Below are positions 9,337 through 17,839 of a stretch of DNA of 64,000 nt, one piece after another. This DNA is from Terriglobus aquaticus (GTDB taxonomy: Bacteria; Acidobacteriota; Terriglobia; Terriglobales; Acidobacteriaceae), in NCBI RefSeq assembly GCF_025685415.1, contig NZ_JAGSYB010000001.1, positions 3,844,001-3,908,000 of the forward strand, read 5' to 3'. The notes beneath the pieces were generated by a model that was not told where the DNA came from, searched no databases, and saw only the letters and a program-made list of their open reading frames with translations. The position numbers were made by a program, and so were the translations under genes. Every line of letters starts with the position of its first letter. Position 1 is the first letter of the stretch.

Positions 9337-9684
9337 ATGCCTACCTCGCAACAGTTCAAAGAAGCTCTTGAAAAGGTTCATCAGAGAACGGATAGCCAAA
9401 TGGCGTTTTTGCAGGCCCACTATTCGACAAAGGCGCGTGCACTAACCGCGACTCACCTCAGCAAGTCGGCGGATTACAAGAACTACAGGCCTATTAACCT
9501 GCTTTATGGGAAACTCGCGGCTGACCTGGCTAGAGAGTTAGGGACTCGTGGAGGGCTCAGCTTGCTTTGCGATTTCTTCAGGCCAGGTACTTTGACCAAT
9601 CGAGAGTGGATTTTAGTTATGAAGCCAGACTTTGCAGAAGGGCTTCGACTTGCTGGATGGGTCAAAGCGAAGCAAGATGCCTGA
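9337..9684 (+). CDS. Small hypothetical protein between lhr and nei-type gene
   Basis: This 115-residue soluble protein of unknown function has many Lys, Tyr and Leu residues. The central YKNYRPINLLYGKLAADLARELG region, probably helical, is its most recognisable stretch. The ATG at 9337 follows GGGGGAA. Its codon use and base composition are clearly more AT-rich than lhr and the glycosylase gene on either side, suggesting later arrival. Its 3' end overlaps the glycosylase start by 8 bases, so the two are probably co-translated. I do not recognise a family. The position suggests a DNA-transaction role, but nothing in the residues shows this. Confidence 0.72.
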   Translation: MPTSQQFKEALEKVHQRTDSQMAFLQAHYSTKARALTATHLSKSADYKNYRPINLLYGKLAADLARELGTRGGLSLLCDFFRPGTLTNREWILVMKPDFAEGLRLAGWVKAKQDA

Positions 9685-10627
9685 GGGAGATACCATCTAT
9701 CGCGCCGCTCGCGCGCTGGGCAAAGTGCTCACCGGTAAGGTCGTCACGCGCTTCGAAACCGCCTACGCCCACCTCGCCACCGTCAACGACGACCGCCCCG
9801 TCGTCGGCCGCGTCATCGAGCGCGTCGAAGCCCGAGGCAAGTGGTGCCTCATCTTCTTTTCCGGCGATCTCATCCTCGTCACGCACATGCTCATGAGCGG
9901 CTCCTGGCACATCTATCGCACCGGCGAAAAGTGGTGGGGACCAAAGAAAGCCGCGCGCGTCTGGCTCGACGTGGACGGCTGGCAGGCCGTCGGCTTCAAC
10001 ATCCCCGTAGCGGAGTTCCACACCGCTGCCTCCCTCGAGCGCAAGAGCAGCGTCCCCAAGCTCGGCCCTGACATCCTTTCGGGTGACTACTCCGCCCAGT
10101 CCGGCCTTGCGGCATTACAGGCTCGCAAAACATCGCACCCCGACGACGAGATCGCCAACGTACTGCTCAACCAACGTGTGCTCGCCGGCCTTGGCAACGT
10201 CTACAAAAGCGAAGTTGCATTCGCCGCGCGCGTCCACCCCTTCCGCCACATGAGCACCATCACCGACGACGAGATGCTCCAAATGGCCGACGTCTCCCAG
10301 CGCTACATGAAGGCCAACGTCATCGACAACAGCTCTGAGACTGGCGGCGATCGCATCATCACCTACAGCGGCATGCGCCGCACCACCAACAGCGCCAACG
10401 AAAAAAACCGCCTCTGGGTCTACGGCCGCCGCGGCCAGGAGTGCCGCCGCTGCGGCGCCCTCATCGAGTACCGCAAGCAGGGTCCCGGCGCGCGTAGCAC
10501 CTACTGGTGCCCCGAGTGCCAGCCCTGGGTGCCCTCCCAGCAGCAGCTCGCCGCCGGCGCCACCACAACCGACGCACCCAAAGGCTGGAACGGCGCCATC
10601 CGCCGCAACCGAGTCGGCTGCTCATAG
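9677..10627 (+). CDS. Fpg/Nei-family DNA glycosylase (Nei2-like)
   Basis: A 316-residue bifunctional DNA glycosylase/AP lyase that removes oxidised bases. The ATG at 9677 is chosen because it gives the mature MPEGDT start, whose Pro2 is the catalytic Schiff-base nucleophile and Glu3 the second catalytic residue. The H2TH domain contains the LNQRVLAGLGNVYKSE segment. The C-terminus has a complete zinc finger, with CRRC and a later CPEC. MPEGDTIYRAA is closer to endonuclease VIII (Nei) than to classical MutM. An in-frame codon at 9632 would add a non-family N-terminus. It overlaps the small upstream gene by 8 bases and follows lhr, as nei2 does in mycobacteria. Confidence 0.92.
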   Translation: MPEGDTIYRAARALGKVLTGKVVTRFETAYAHLATVNDDRPVVGRVIERVEARGKWCLIFFSGDLILVTHMLMSGSWHIYRTGEKWWGPKKAARVWLDVDGWQAVGFNIPVAEFHTAASLERKSSVPKLGPDILSGDYSAQSGLAALQARKTSHPDDEIANVLLNQRVLAGLGNVYKSEVAFAARVHPFRHMSTITDDEMLQMADVSQRYMKANVIDNSSETGGDRIITYSGMRRTTNSANEKNRLWVYGRRGQECRRCGALIEYRKQGPGARSTYWCPECQPWVPSQQQLAAGATTTDAPKGWNGAIRRNRVGCS

Positions 10628-10628
10628 G

Positions 10629-10645
10629 GCTTTGCAATGCAAAGC
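10629..10645. repeat. 17-base palindrome after glycosylase stop
   Basis: GCTTTGCA-A-TGCAAAGC is a perfect 8-1-8 inverted repeat starting just after the stop codon. It resembles the ACTTTGC-N3-GCAAAGT palindromes at 35501 and 53621. It has no T-run, so I do not call it a terminator. Confidence 0.5.
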
Positions 10646-10692
10646 AGGCGGGCGGCACATGAACGCGCATGTGCCGCACGCTCCACAGCACG

Positions 10693-11769
10693 TTAGAACG
10701 TGTGTGCCACACCCAAGATGACCGCGTAATCCGCAAACGCCGCGTCGCCATGCGTGTGGTTCGCCAGGTCCGTCACCGACGCCCGCCGATTCCGCTGCAC
10801 CGCCCACGGCGCGCTCAGCGAGATCATGCTGCGACGGTATTGGTACTGCAGCGCCGGCTCGACGGAGATGATGTACCCCGGCCGCCGGAACCCATCGCTC
10901 TTGCCAAATGCATCGCGCACCGGGATGCCTTCCATGCGCCCGCCGAACGCCGCTGCCAGACCGTACACATGCGGCACGTGACGCGATAGTCCGGCGCGGA
11001 AGATGTACTGGTCCGTGGCGCTCATCACGCCCTCACCCTTGGCTGTGCGGAACGTGGGCACGCCCGTCGTATCCACGGGGCTGAATAGCCACGATCCCTG
11101 GAAGTATCCAACCGTGTGGAAGTAGGTCTGCTTATACGCCTGGCTGCCCAGCGTGAAACCCCACGTGCCATCGCCTGGCTGCAGCGACTGGTCCGCCACC
11201 ACCTTCTGCACAGTGCCGTTTGCCAGCCGCCCCGTTCCCATGCCGTTGTTGATACCCGTCGGCAGCTTCAGTCCTGCGCTGAACGCGATGTTGCCACCAG
11301 CCTCTGTGGGTGGCCGCCACACCCAGCCTTGCACGCCCACAATCATGTCGCCGATGCCTGCAATCTCCACCTTCTGCACCGGCGCGTACTTCTGATCACG
11401 CGTACCCTGCAGCACCGGCACAAACGTGTTCACGCTCCAGCGCGGCGACACTTGCAAATCCATGCTGATGTTGTAGAGATTCTGGTGATTCGGAATGAAG
11501 TTCCCGTTCACCTGGCGCGACGTGTTCTCCACCGTTCCGCTGAAGTGGCGGAACGAGCTGAACGACCTCCAATCCACCTCGACTGTCAGCGGATGGTGAC
11601 GCAGAAACGCACTCGTCGATTGCGGCATATCGTGACCGTTCGACGTGATGCAGCTCTGCATATTGCTGTTGGTATGCGCCGCCAGGCATCCCTGGGCGCG
11701 TGCGGAACTGGCTCCAAAGCCGGACGCAAGCGCGCCCAGAATGACGGTGCAAACCACTGTGTTCTTCAT
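10693..11769 (-). CDS. Outer-membrane beta-barrel protein, function unknown
   Basis: A 358-residue exported protein. It starts with a signal peptide (MKNTVVCTVILGALASGFGA, cleavage likely after SARAQ). Three Cys within about 20 residues of the mature N-terminus (GCLAAH, QSCITS) may include a disulfide. The rest alternates hydrophobic and polar residues in strands with short turns and ends in an aromatic (AHTF), the usual signature of an outer-membrane barrel. Strand patterns such as WSVNTFVPVLQGT, IAFSAGLKLPTGI and PALQYQY resemble the MetA/phenol-degradation-like or transporter-like porins, but I cannot assign it. It is convergent with the glycosylase and divergent from the thioredoxin gene. 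Confidence 0.75.
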   Translation of the reverse strand: MKNTVVCTVILGALASGFGASSARAQGCLAAHTNSNMQSCITSNGHDMPQSTSAFLRHHPLTVEVDWRSFSSFRHFSGTVENTSRQVNGNFIPNHQNLYNISMDLQVSPRWSVNTFVPVLQGTRDQKYAPVQKVEIAGIGDMIVGVQGWVWRPPTEAGGNIAFSAGLKLPTGINNGMGTGRLANGTVQKVVADQSLQPGDGTWGFTLGSQAYKQTYFHTVGYFQGSWLFSPVDTTGVPTFRTAKGEGVMSATDQYIFRAGLSRHVPHVYGLAAAFGGRMEGIPVRDAFGKSDGFRRPGYIISVEPALQYQYRRSMISLSAPWAVQRNRRASVTDLANHTHGDAAFADYAVILGVAHTF

Positions 11770-11883
11770 GATGGAGAGCCATACTAGGGATCACTCCACA
11801 CGCTTGACGACCATCGCCATACCGATCTTTCTCTCCATCCGCCGATGGAGGAATAAGGCCGCACGGATCGCTATCGTGGTGCG

Positions 11884-12438
11884 ATGCGATTCCAGCATCT
11901 TGTTCCGCGGGCCCACCGGCCCGCTCTGCTGTGCGCTGCCGCGTGCCTTGCGTTCGCCAGCCTCCACGCCGCCACACCGGTCGAGCCCGTCCCGCAGTTC
12001 CGCAGCAGCGATGGCGCGACCCACACCCTCAACGATCTGCGCGGTCACCCGGCAGTCGTCAACTTCTGGGCCACATGGTGCGGCCCGTGCCGCGAAGAGA
12101 TGCCGCGCCTGCAAAAGCTCGCCGACACCTACGGCAGCAGGGGCGTGCAGTTCGTCGCCATCTCGCTTGACGCCCCCGATACGCAATCGAAGATCCCGCA
12201 GGTCATTGCGAAACGCAACCTGCGCATCCCGGTCTGGACCGGCGCCGACGAAACCACACTCAAGGCACTCGACCTCGGCGAACTCGTCCCCGCAACCCTC
12301 ATCCTCGACGACACAGGCACCGTGATCGGCCGCATCGAAGGCGAAGCCAGCGACAAGGACATCCGCTCCCGCATCGACTGGCTCCTGAACGGCCGCAACG
12401 GCAAACAGCCGAAAGCCATCCAGCGCAACGACTGGTAG
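11884..12438 (+). CDS. TlpA-like periplasmic thioredoxin-fold protein
   Basis: A 184-residue secreted thiol-disulfide oxidoreductase of the TlpA/ResA type, likely reducing or maturing envelope proteins. A signal sequence (CAAACLAFASLHAA, ending near residue 31) is followed by a thioredoxin fold with active site FWATWCGPCREE (Cys66 and Cys69). The usual later Pro is present in GELVPATLILDDTG. The FVAISLDA strand fits the AhpC/TSA-Redoxin subgroup. No cytochrome maturation genes are nearby, so the partner is unknown. It is followed by a strong shared terminator. Confidence 0.9.
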   Translation: MRFQHLVPRAHRPALLCAAACLAFASLHAATPVEPVPQFRSSDGATHTLNDLRGHPAVVNFWATWCGPCREEMPRLQKLADTYGSRGVQFVAISLDAPDTQSKIPQVIAKRNLRIPVWTGADETTLKALDLGELVPATLILDDTGTVIGRIEGEASDKDIRSRIDWLLNGRNGKQPKAIQRNDW

Positions 12439-12470
12439 TAGGTCGCGCTGAGTACCTGACGCACCTCAGT

Positions 12471-12518
12471 AGCAGCAACAGAAAGGGCCGGCAGAGGCCG
12501 GCCCTTTCTGTTGCTGCT
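12471..12518. terminator. Bidirectional terminator, 22-bp perfect stem
   Basis: A perfect 22-base inverted repeat (12471-12492 with 12497-12518) closes on an AGAG loop. The A/T-containing ends CAACAGAAAG and CTTTCTGTTG surround a GC core. It sits between two convergent genes, the TlpA-like gene and the TonB-dependent receptor gene, and should stop transcription both ways. Confidence 0.9.
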
Positions 12519-12527
12519 GCAGTTTGG

Positions 12528-15500
12528 CTAGAAAATGATCTTGCCCGCGAACTGCACGTTGAACGGCTCACCCGGTCCAATGCCCGGAGCGCCTCCGTTG
12601 TTGCGCGTGTTCGTCGACCGGCCCAGCGTGCTGCTGGTCAGCGTTGCTGTCGGATTTGCCAGGTTCGTGTAGTTGAAGATGTTGAACATCTCCGCACGAA
12701 TCTGCAGATTCACGCCCTCACGCAGCCGCGTGTTCTTCACCAGCGAAGCATCCGTCGTGAAGAAGTTCGGTCCGCGGAACGCGTTGCGACGCGTCGTTCC
12801 GAAGTTGCCGGCTGCCGGGCTCACAAAGGCCGCCGGGTTGAAGAACTGCGCATAGGGCTGTCCGGTCGTCGGCACAATTACCTTGTTGCTCACCTTGTAC
12901 GTCGCACCCGGAACGTAGTTGGCGCGGTCCTGGTTCTCGCCCGTGCCGCTTATGTCGTTGCCCACCTTCACGCTGAACGGCGTTCCGGTAAATGCCGTGA
13001 CAAAGGCATTGCCCTGCCATCCCTGCGTCAGCACCTTCAGCTTGTCAGAGAAGTGGGGCACTTCGTACACCACGTAGCCGTTGAACGTGCTGCGCACGTC
13101 GAAATCGGAGTCGCCGTATTCCGCCGCCAGGTTTGCAGAATCCTGCGGTGCCAGGTTGCGTGTGCTGCTGATCACATCCAGCGCGTGGCCCCACGTGTAC
13201 GAACCTTGTGCCGTAAGCCCCTTGATGTTGGAGATTCGAAGGCTCGCCTGCAGCGAATCGTAGTTCGAGTACCCGCGGCTCTCAATCTCGTTCACCGCGC
13301 CAATCGTCGCGTAGTTCGGCACCGTGCGATTCACATAGATCGGCCGCCGCGTCACCTCCGCCGTTGCCGAAGTGGTGGTGCCCGGCCGAGCCTGGTTGAT
13401 GTCGCTCAGGTTGAACAAATCGCGCCCTGCCGCACCCACATAGCCCAGCGTGAAAATGGTGTTGCGTGCCAGCTGCGTTTCCATGTTCACGGTCCAGTTG
13501 TGCGAGCGAGCCGTGGCGAAGTTCGGATCGATTGTCGCCAGACCATAGATCGTCGTCGGCGAAGGCGCCGTCGGGAAGGGGTTCACGCCCGACACCCACT
13601 GGCCATACGTCTTGCTCACCGTGCGAACCGGGTTGGGACCCGTCGGGTTCGCCTGCGGTCCGCGAGCGCCGCCGTTGCCCGGGCCATTGTCAAAGAAACC
13701 GTTGAAGTTCGGCGCGTCGAAGTACAAACCGTACGTTCCGCGCAGCACCATCACCGGGTTCAACTGGTACGCCACACCCACGCGCGGCGAAAAGTTCGTC
13801 TGCTGCCCGTTATAGGGCTTGTCCACGCCGCCGCTGCCCAACGGCACCAACCCGTACCCATCGGCTGCCGGATTGCCTGGACGGTAAAAGCTGAAAAAGC
13901 CCGGGCTCGACCACGGCGCGTTGTACTCATATCGCAGACCGTAGTTCAGCGTCAGCTTCGGCGTCACCTGGAACTGGTCCTGCACAAACCCTGCGAAGGT
14001 GTTCTGGTAGATGCTGCGCCGCAGGTAACCCTGCACAAAGCTGTTGGAGTTGTAGAACCCGGCCAGGTAATCGGCCAGGGAACGCACATCCGTACCCACA
14101 CTGGCATCGTTCGCCCAGGGCGTCGCTCCGTTCAGCAGCGGCGTAATCGCTGCGTTGCTCGACGCCGTTCCGTTGAAGCTGAACGTGCCGCGCACGTTGC
14201 GCTGGTATTGCAGGTCCATGTAGTTGCGGCGATACTCGCCACCAAACCGGAACTGGTGCTTGCCCTTCACAAACGTCGCTGCATCCGTCACGTGGCCGGT
14301 GTAGTCCTTGCGGCCCAGAGGCGGCGTCTGGCCGGTCACGTCGATCGCACCACCACCAATGGTGATGTTCGGCGCACCAAACAGGGTCGGATCGGTCACA
14401 CCCGTCGCCAGGCCTAGTGACGGCAGATTGAACGAGTGGTTCGCATCGTTGAAGGTCTGGTTGAACACGCCCACGCCAAACAGCAATTGGTTGCTCACGC
14501 GATCGCTGATGGCCCAGTTATGCGCCAGTGAAAAATTCTGCGTAATGTCCGGCGCCACCTGGAAGTAGTCGTACACGTTGGTGCCGACCGCGGAGTACTG
14601 CCGGCCCGTTCCCACAAAGGCCTGCAGCCGCAGGTTCTGCCGGCTGGTCATGTTCCACGTGATGTTGCCGATCGCGTTGTCGCTGTAGCCCTTCTGATTG
14701 CGCGGATCGAAGTAGTTGCCGCTCGCGGCCGGCCCAACGTTCTTGTTGCCCTCCGGCCAAAGCGTCAACAGGTTGAGCGACAGCGGGTTGACCACACTGG
14801 TCGGCGAGTAGCGGTACCCGTGCGCCTGCAGCAGCGCGGTCGCCGCGTTCACATACGCCGTCGTCGGTTCCGTTGCCGCGGCCGAGTTGCCGATCAGGAA
14901 CATCTGCCGTTCGTAGTTCACAAAGAAGAACAGCTTGTCCTTGATGATCGGCGCGCCAACGGATCCACCAAACTGCTGGTTGCGCAGCGTAGGCTTGCGC
15001 GTCGTCGGAGACAGGAAGGGCGACCGCGCCGCAAAGAACTCATTCCGGTTGAAGTAGTAGGCCGACCCGTGCACGTTGTTCGTGCCCGTCTTGATCGCCA
15101 GGCTGATCAGGCCGCCCACGTTACGACCCGCCTCAGCATTCGCGTTCGACTGCACCGTGAACTGGTCGATGGCGTCGATCGGAATCGTCACACCCGCAAT
15201 CGATCCCACACCGCCCTGGTTCGCCGCCGCGCCGTTCTGCCAGATGTCGTTGGAGTCGGCACCATCAATCTGGTAATTGTTCTGGTTCGACCGCGTGCCG
15301 TTTAGCGATCCTGCACCGTTGTAGCCGGGCACAATCTTGATCAACTGCGTGTAGTCGCGGCCGTTCAGCGGAATGTTCTGTACCGCCTTCTCGTTCACCA
15401 CGCTGTTGTTCGCCGTCGTCTCCGTATCCAGCGCCAGTGCTGCCGCGTTCACATCCACGCTCTGCGTTTCCGCGCCCACGCCCAGCTTCGGGTCCAGCGA

Positions 15501-15869
15501 ATACACCGCGCCCGGCCGCACGTCGATCTTCTCCACCTTCGTCACGCTGAAGCCCTGCGCTTCCACCGTCACCGTGTACTGACCGATCGGCAGATCCTGA
15601 AACGCATACGCGCCCGCGCTGGTCGACTGCTGTGTCCGCGTAAAGCCCGTCGACGGGTCCAGCAGCGTCACCTTGGCGTTGGGAACCACCGCGCCGCTCG
15701 CGTCCAGAACCGTGCCGGCGACGCCGCCGCGGTAGGTCTGCGCCATCGCAGATCCAGCGGGCATCAAGCCGATCACAAAGGGAGCCAGGGCGATCGCCGT
15801 CGTACTCAGCGTTGCGCTGACGGGCAGCAGGGCGGGAGCAAGCAGGAACTTCACAGCATTCTTCTTCAA
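12528..15869 (-). CDS. Oar-like TonB-dependent receptor with CarboxypepD-regulatory domain
   Basis: A 1,113-residue outer-membrane receptor. After a long signal peptide ending SAMAQ comes a carboxypeptidase-regulatory/Ig-like domain (GTVLDASGAVVPNAKVTLL, then TGFTRTQQSTSAGAYAFQDLPIG). A plug follows with LNGRDYTQLIKIVPG and the DGADSNDIW region, then a very long beta-barrel rich in Asn, Gly and aromatics, ending FAGKIIF with the barrel-type terminal Phe. This layout is typical of the expanded Oar-like receptors of acidobacteria, thought to import carbohydrates or peptides with TonB energy. The start chosen is TTG at 15869: it gives MKKNAVKFLL and is 6 bases from AGAGG. An ATG at 15968 would put a Cys/His-rich stretch before the signal peptide. 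Confidence 0.9.
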   Translation of the reverse strand: MKKNAVKFLLAPALLPVSATLSTTAIALAPFVIGLMPAGSAMAQTYRGGVAGTVLDASGAVVPNAKVTLLDPSTGFTRTQQSTSAGAYAFQDLPIGQYTVTVEAQGFSVTKVEKIDVRPGAVYSLDPKLGVGAETQSVDVNAAALALDTETTANNSVVNEKAVQNIPLNGRDYTQLIKIVPGYNGAGSLNGTRSNQNNYQIDGADSNDIWQNGAAANQGGVGSIAGVTIPIDAIDQFTVQSNANAEAGRNVGGLISLAIKTGTNNVHGSAYYFNRNEFFAARSPFLSPTTRKPTLRNQQFGGSVGAPIIKDKLFFFVNYERQMFLIGNSAAATEPTTAYVNAATALLQAHGYRYSPTSVVNPLSLNLLTLWPEGNKNVGPAASGNYFDPRNQKGYSDNAIGNITWNMTSRQNLRLQAFVGTGRQYSAVGTNVYDYFQVAPDITQNFSLAHNWAISDRVSNQLLFGVGVFNQTFNDANHSFNLPSLGLATGVTDPTLFGAPNITIGGGAIDVTGQTPPLGRKDYTGHVTDAATFVKGKHQFRFGGEYRRNYMDLQYQRNVRGTFSFNGTASSNAAITPLLNGATPWANDASVGTDVRSLADYLAGFYNSNSFVQGYLRRSIYQNTFAGFVQDQFQVTPKLTLNYGLRYEYNAPWSSPGFFSFYRPGNPAADGYGLVPLGSGGVDKPYNGQQTNFSPRVGVAYQLNPVMVLRGTYGLYFDAPNFNGFFDNGPGNGGARGPQANPTGPNPVRTVSKTYGQWVSGVNPFPTAPSPTTIYGLATIDPNFATARSHNWTVNMETQLARNTIFTLGYVGAAGRDLFNLSDINQARPGTTTSATAEVTRRPIYVNRTVPNYATIGAVNEIESRGYSNYDSLQASLRISNIKGLTAQGSYTWGHALDVISSTRNLAPQDSANLAAEYGDSDFDVRSTFNGYVVYEVPHFSDKLKVLTQGWQGNAFVTAFTGTPFSVKVGNDISGTGENQDRANYVPGATYKVSNKVIVPTTGQPYAQFFNPAAFVSPAAGNFGTTRRNAFRGPNFFTTDASLVKNTRLREGVNLQIRAEMFNIFNYTNLANPTATLTSSTLGRSTNTRNNGGAPGIGPGEPFNVQFAGKIIF

Positions 15870-16172
15870 CAGCAACCTCTTTGACGTACAGGGGTGCGGG
15901 CACTTCTGCCATGCAGCACAGCGATGCCGGAGGGACAGACCGGTCGCAAGTAGCGGCCATCGATGCACCAGTTTGGCGCCACCGAGACCTCGCGAACGGG
16001 AGAATCTAGGTTGTGGGGTTCATCTCAACTCTATTGCAGGCCGATGAATCTGGCAAACAAAAGCCGCAGCGTTAGCGCTTTCGATCTGCCCTTTTCGTGA
16101 TCGAGGACCCAAAGCAAAACGGCTGACCTCACGGTCAGCCGTCCTGTTGCAATTGCTTGTTTGTAGTAGGTG
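15870..16172. other. 303-base intergenic region upstream of receptor gene
   Basis: This stretch holds the ribosome binding site of the receptor gene (CCTCT at 15876-15880, AGAGG on the minus strand) and a terminator hairpin near 16119-16142 for the YXWGXW gene. The ATG at 15968 on the minus strand opens in frame but encodes an implausible N-terminus. I see no convincing paired -35/-10 and no further gene. Confidence 0.5.
16119..16142 (-). terminator. Terminator hairpin after YXWGXW gene
   Basis: ACGGCTGACC pairs perfectly with GGTCAGCCGT across a TCAC loop. Read on the minus strand it is followed by TTTTGCTTT. It lies 30-55 bases beyond the stop of the minus-strand gene. Confidence 0.75.
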
Positions 16173-17486
16173 TTATCGGCGGCGATCGTTGTGGTTCTCC
16201 TGCTTGATCTGCTGCGAAGCGTGGTTCTGCTCACGCTGTACCTGCTGCCGCTCCGGCTGGTTCATGCGGCCGCCATTTGCCACCCGGTCGTTGTGTACCT
16301 GCTGGTCCACAAAGCCCTGCCGCTGTTGCGCGCGCATCGCCTCACCGTTCGTCATCTGCCCGCTGCGAACGCCGTTGGCGATCCGCTGGTCCTGGTTGGC
16401 CTCGCGGTTGTCCACGGAGTTCGGCCGCACCGCGTTGCCGTTATGGTTGTCGTTATAGATCTGCCGGCCCAACGCATTCTGCTGCTGGTTGATCCCTTGC
16501 CGCTGCTGCTGGTTCAGCGGAGCTCCACCATTCGCCTGCCGGTCCGTACGCACCTGCTGGTTGATGCCCGCCTGCATGCGGTTCGCCTGCGCCGCCTCGC
16601 CGCTTGTCATCTGTCCGCTGCGCAGACCGTTGGCGATGCGCTGATCCTGGTTCGCCTGCCGGCTCTGAAAGGCCGCCGTGTTGAAGCTGCGCCCCATCTG
16701 CCGGTCCTGCGCGCTGATCGGCTGCGCCTGCATGTGCTGCTGCGCCACCTGGTGATAAGCGCCCGGGTTCGGCGTCGCAAAGGTCTGCGGACGCCCACCA
16801 TTCACTGCCGCCAGTTGCGCCCGATCCTGCGCCGCAAACTGCTGGTGTTGCATCTGGTTCTGCGTCGGGTTGAAGTGCTGATCGCGAGCCCAGTTCTGCT
16901 CCGCAATCGTCGGCTGCCGCTGAATTCCGTTCGGCCCACCGTTGTACGCCACGTGATTGTTGTTGATGATCGTGTTGTTCTGGATCACCGTCGTGTTGTT
17001 GTACACGTTCGTCACGTGCACATTCGTCACGTTCGCCGCGGCCCGGTTATAGAAGAAGCTATTGCCACGCCACTCCCCACCGAAGAAGCCAACGCCGCCG
17101 TACCCGAAGCCATAGTTCACGCCGCCGTAGAAGCCCACGTGCGGTCCCCAGTACCCGGGATGCCAGCCATACACGTTGCCGGCGTAGCCCCAATATCCGG
17201 GCGTCCAAAGCAGGCCTTCCTGCGGTGGCAGCACCCACGTTCCCGGCACCCAGTAGTAGCCCGCGTCACCCCAGGCCCAGTAGCCCGGCGTCCAAATGTA
17301 ACCAGGCGCGGGCAGCGGCGGCTGCACATACACCGGCAACGGCGGCGGCGGCGTGCCCACGCTAATGCTGATGCCAAGCGAGATCGAGGCGCGAGCCTCC
17401 GCCGTGCTTACCAGCGCCAGCGGTGTCAACAGCGCTGCCGTCAGAGCAAAACGCCCAATCCGGGACATAGAGGAACGCGAAATCAT
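16173..17486 (-). CDS. YXWGXW-repeat secreted protein with duplicated Gln/Asn-rich tail
   Basis: A 437-residue exported protein. A signal peptide (FALTAALLTPLALVSTAEA) leads to a PPPPLPVYVQPPLPAPG linker and a run of tryptophan/tyrosine/glycine units (TPGYWAWGD, VPGTW, TPGYWGYAG, HPGYWGPH), the hallmark of YXWGXW-repeat proteins. Then come an Asn-rich stretch (NNTTVIQNNTIINNNH) and a Gln/Arg/Asn-rich C-terminus. That tail contains a module of about 60 residues twice: each copy begins NQDQRIANG.RSGQMT and continues through QQV..DR.ANGG to NHN. The ATG at 17486 follows AAGGAG by 6 bases; an ATG 36 bases upstream lacks one. The function is unknown; a surface or matrix role is likely. Confidence 0.85.
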   Translation of the reverse strand: MISRSSMSRIGRFALTAALLTPLALVSTAEARASISLGISISVGTPPPPLPVYVQPPLPAPGYIWTPGYWAWGDAGYYWVPGTWVLPPQEGLLWTPGYWGYAGNVYGWHPGYWGPHVGFYGGVNYGFGYGGVGFFGGEWRGNSFFYNRAAANVTNVHVTNVYNNTTVIQNNTIINNNHVAYNGGPNGIQRQPTIAEQNWARDQHFNPTQNQMQHQQFAAQDRAQLAAVNGGRPQTFATPNPGAYHQVAQQHMQAQPISAQDRQMGRSFNTAAFQSRQANQDQRIANGLRSGQMTSGEAAQANRMQAGINQQVRTDRQANGGAPLNQQQRQGINQQQNALGRQIYNDNHNGNAVRPNSVDNREANQDQRIANGVRSGQMTNGEAMRAQQRQGFVDQQVHNDRVANGGRMNQPERQQVQREQNHASQQIKQENHNDRRR

Positions 17487-17839
17487 TCTGTACTCCTTGC
17501 TGACTCTCGAGGCCCACGCCATGTTGGTCCGGCGCCTCTGTCATCTCGTTCAACGCAAACCCGCGGCACTCCAAAGTGTTGTGTTTCGCCGTCCACAACT
17601 CTCCAGATTCTTGTTGCGTCTCCCCGTTAGCGCTTACGTAAAAGGCTATGTCTTCCTGCTGTCTCGCCATCGGCTTTCGCTTGCATGGCCTATTGCGCAG
17701 GGCGCATAATCCGCCCACAACGACTCTGGCGCATTCGCACGTCGTAAAGCGCCAGGCAACGGGACGGTTGACGGCACTGCTGCATCCATTCCGACGGCGG
17801 CATCATTCTTCGCTTCGGCATCAGACAAGCAGGTACAGC
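17487..17839. other. 353-base divergent intergenic region
   Basis: This region lies between the divergently read YXWGXW and ROK genes. It contains the AAGGAG site for the former (about 17493-17498) and a promoter candidate for the latter at 17681-17710. Reading frames cross it in both directions but none has a credible start or family pattern. No RNA gene was recognised. Confidence 0.5.
17681..17710 (+). promoter_or_regulatory. Candidate promoter for the ROK-family gene
   Basis: TTGCAT (17681-17686), 18 bases, then CATAAT (17705-17710). This is a reasonable sigma-70 match and would give a leader of about 120 bases before the ATG at 17840. Confidence 0.4.
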
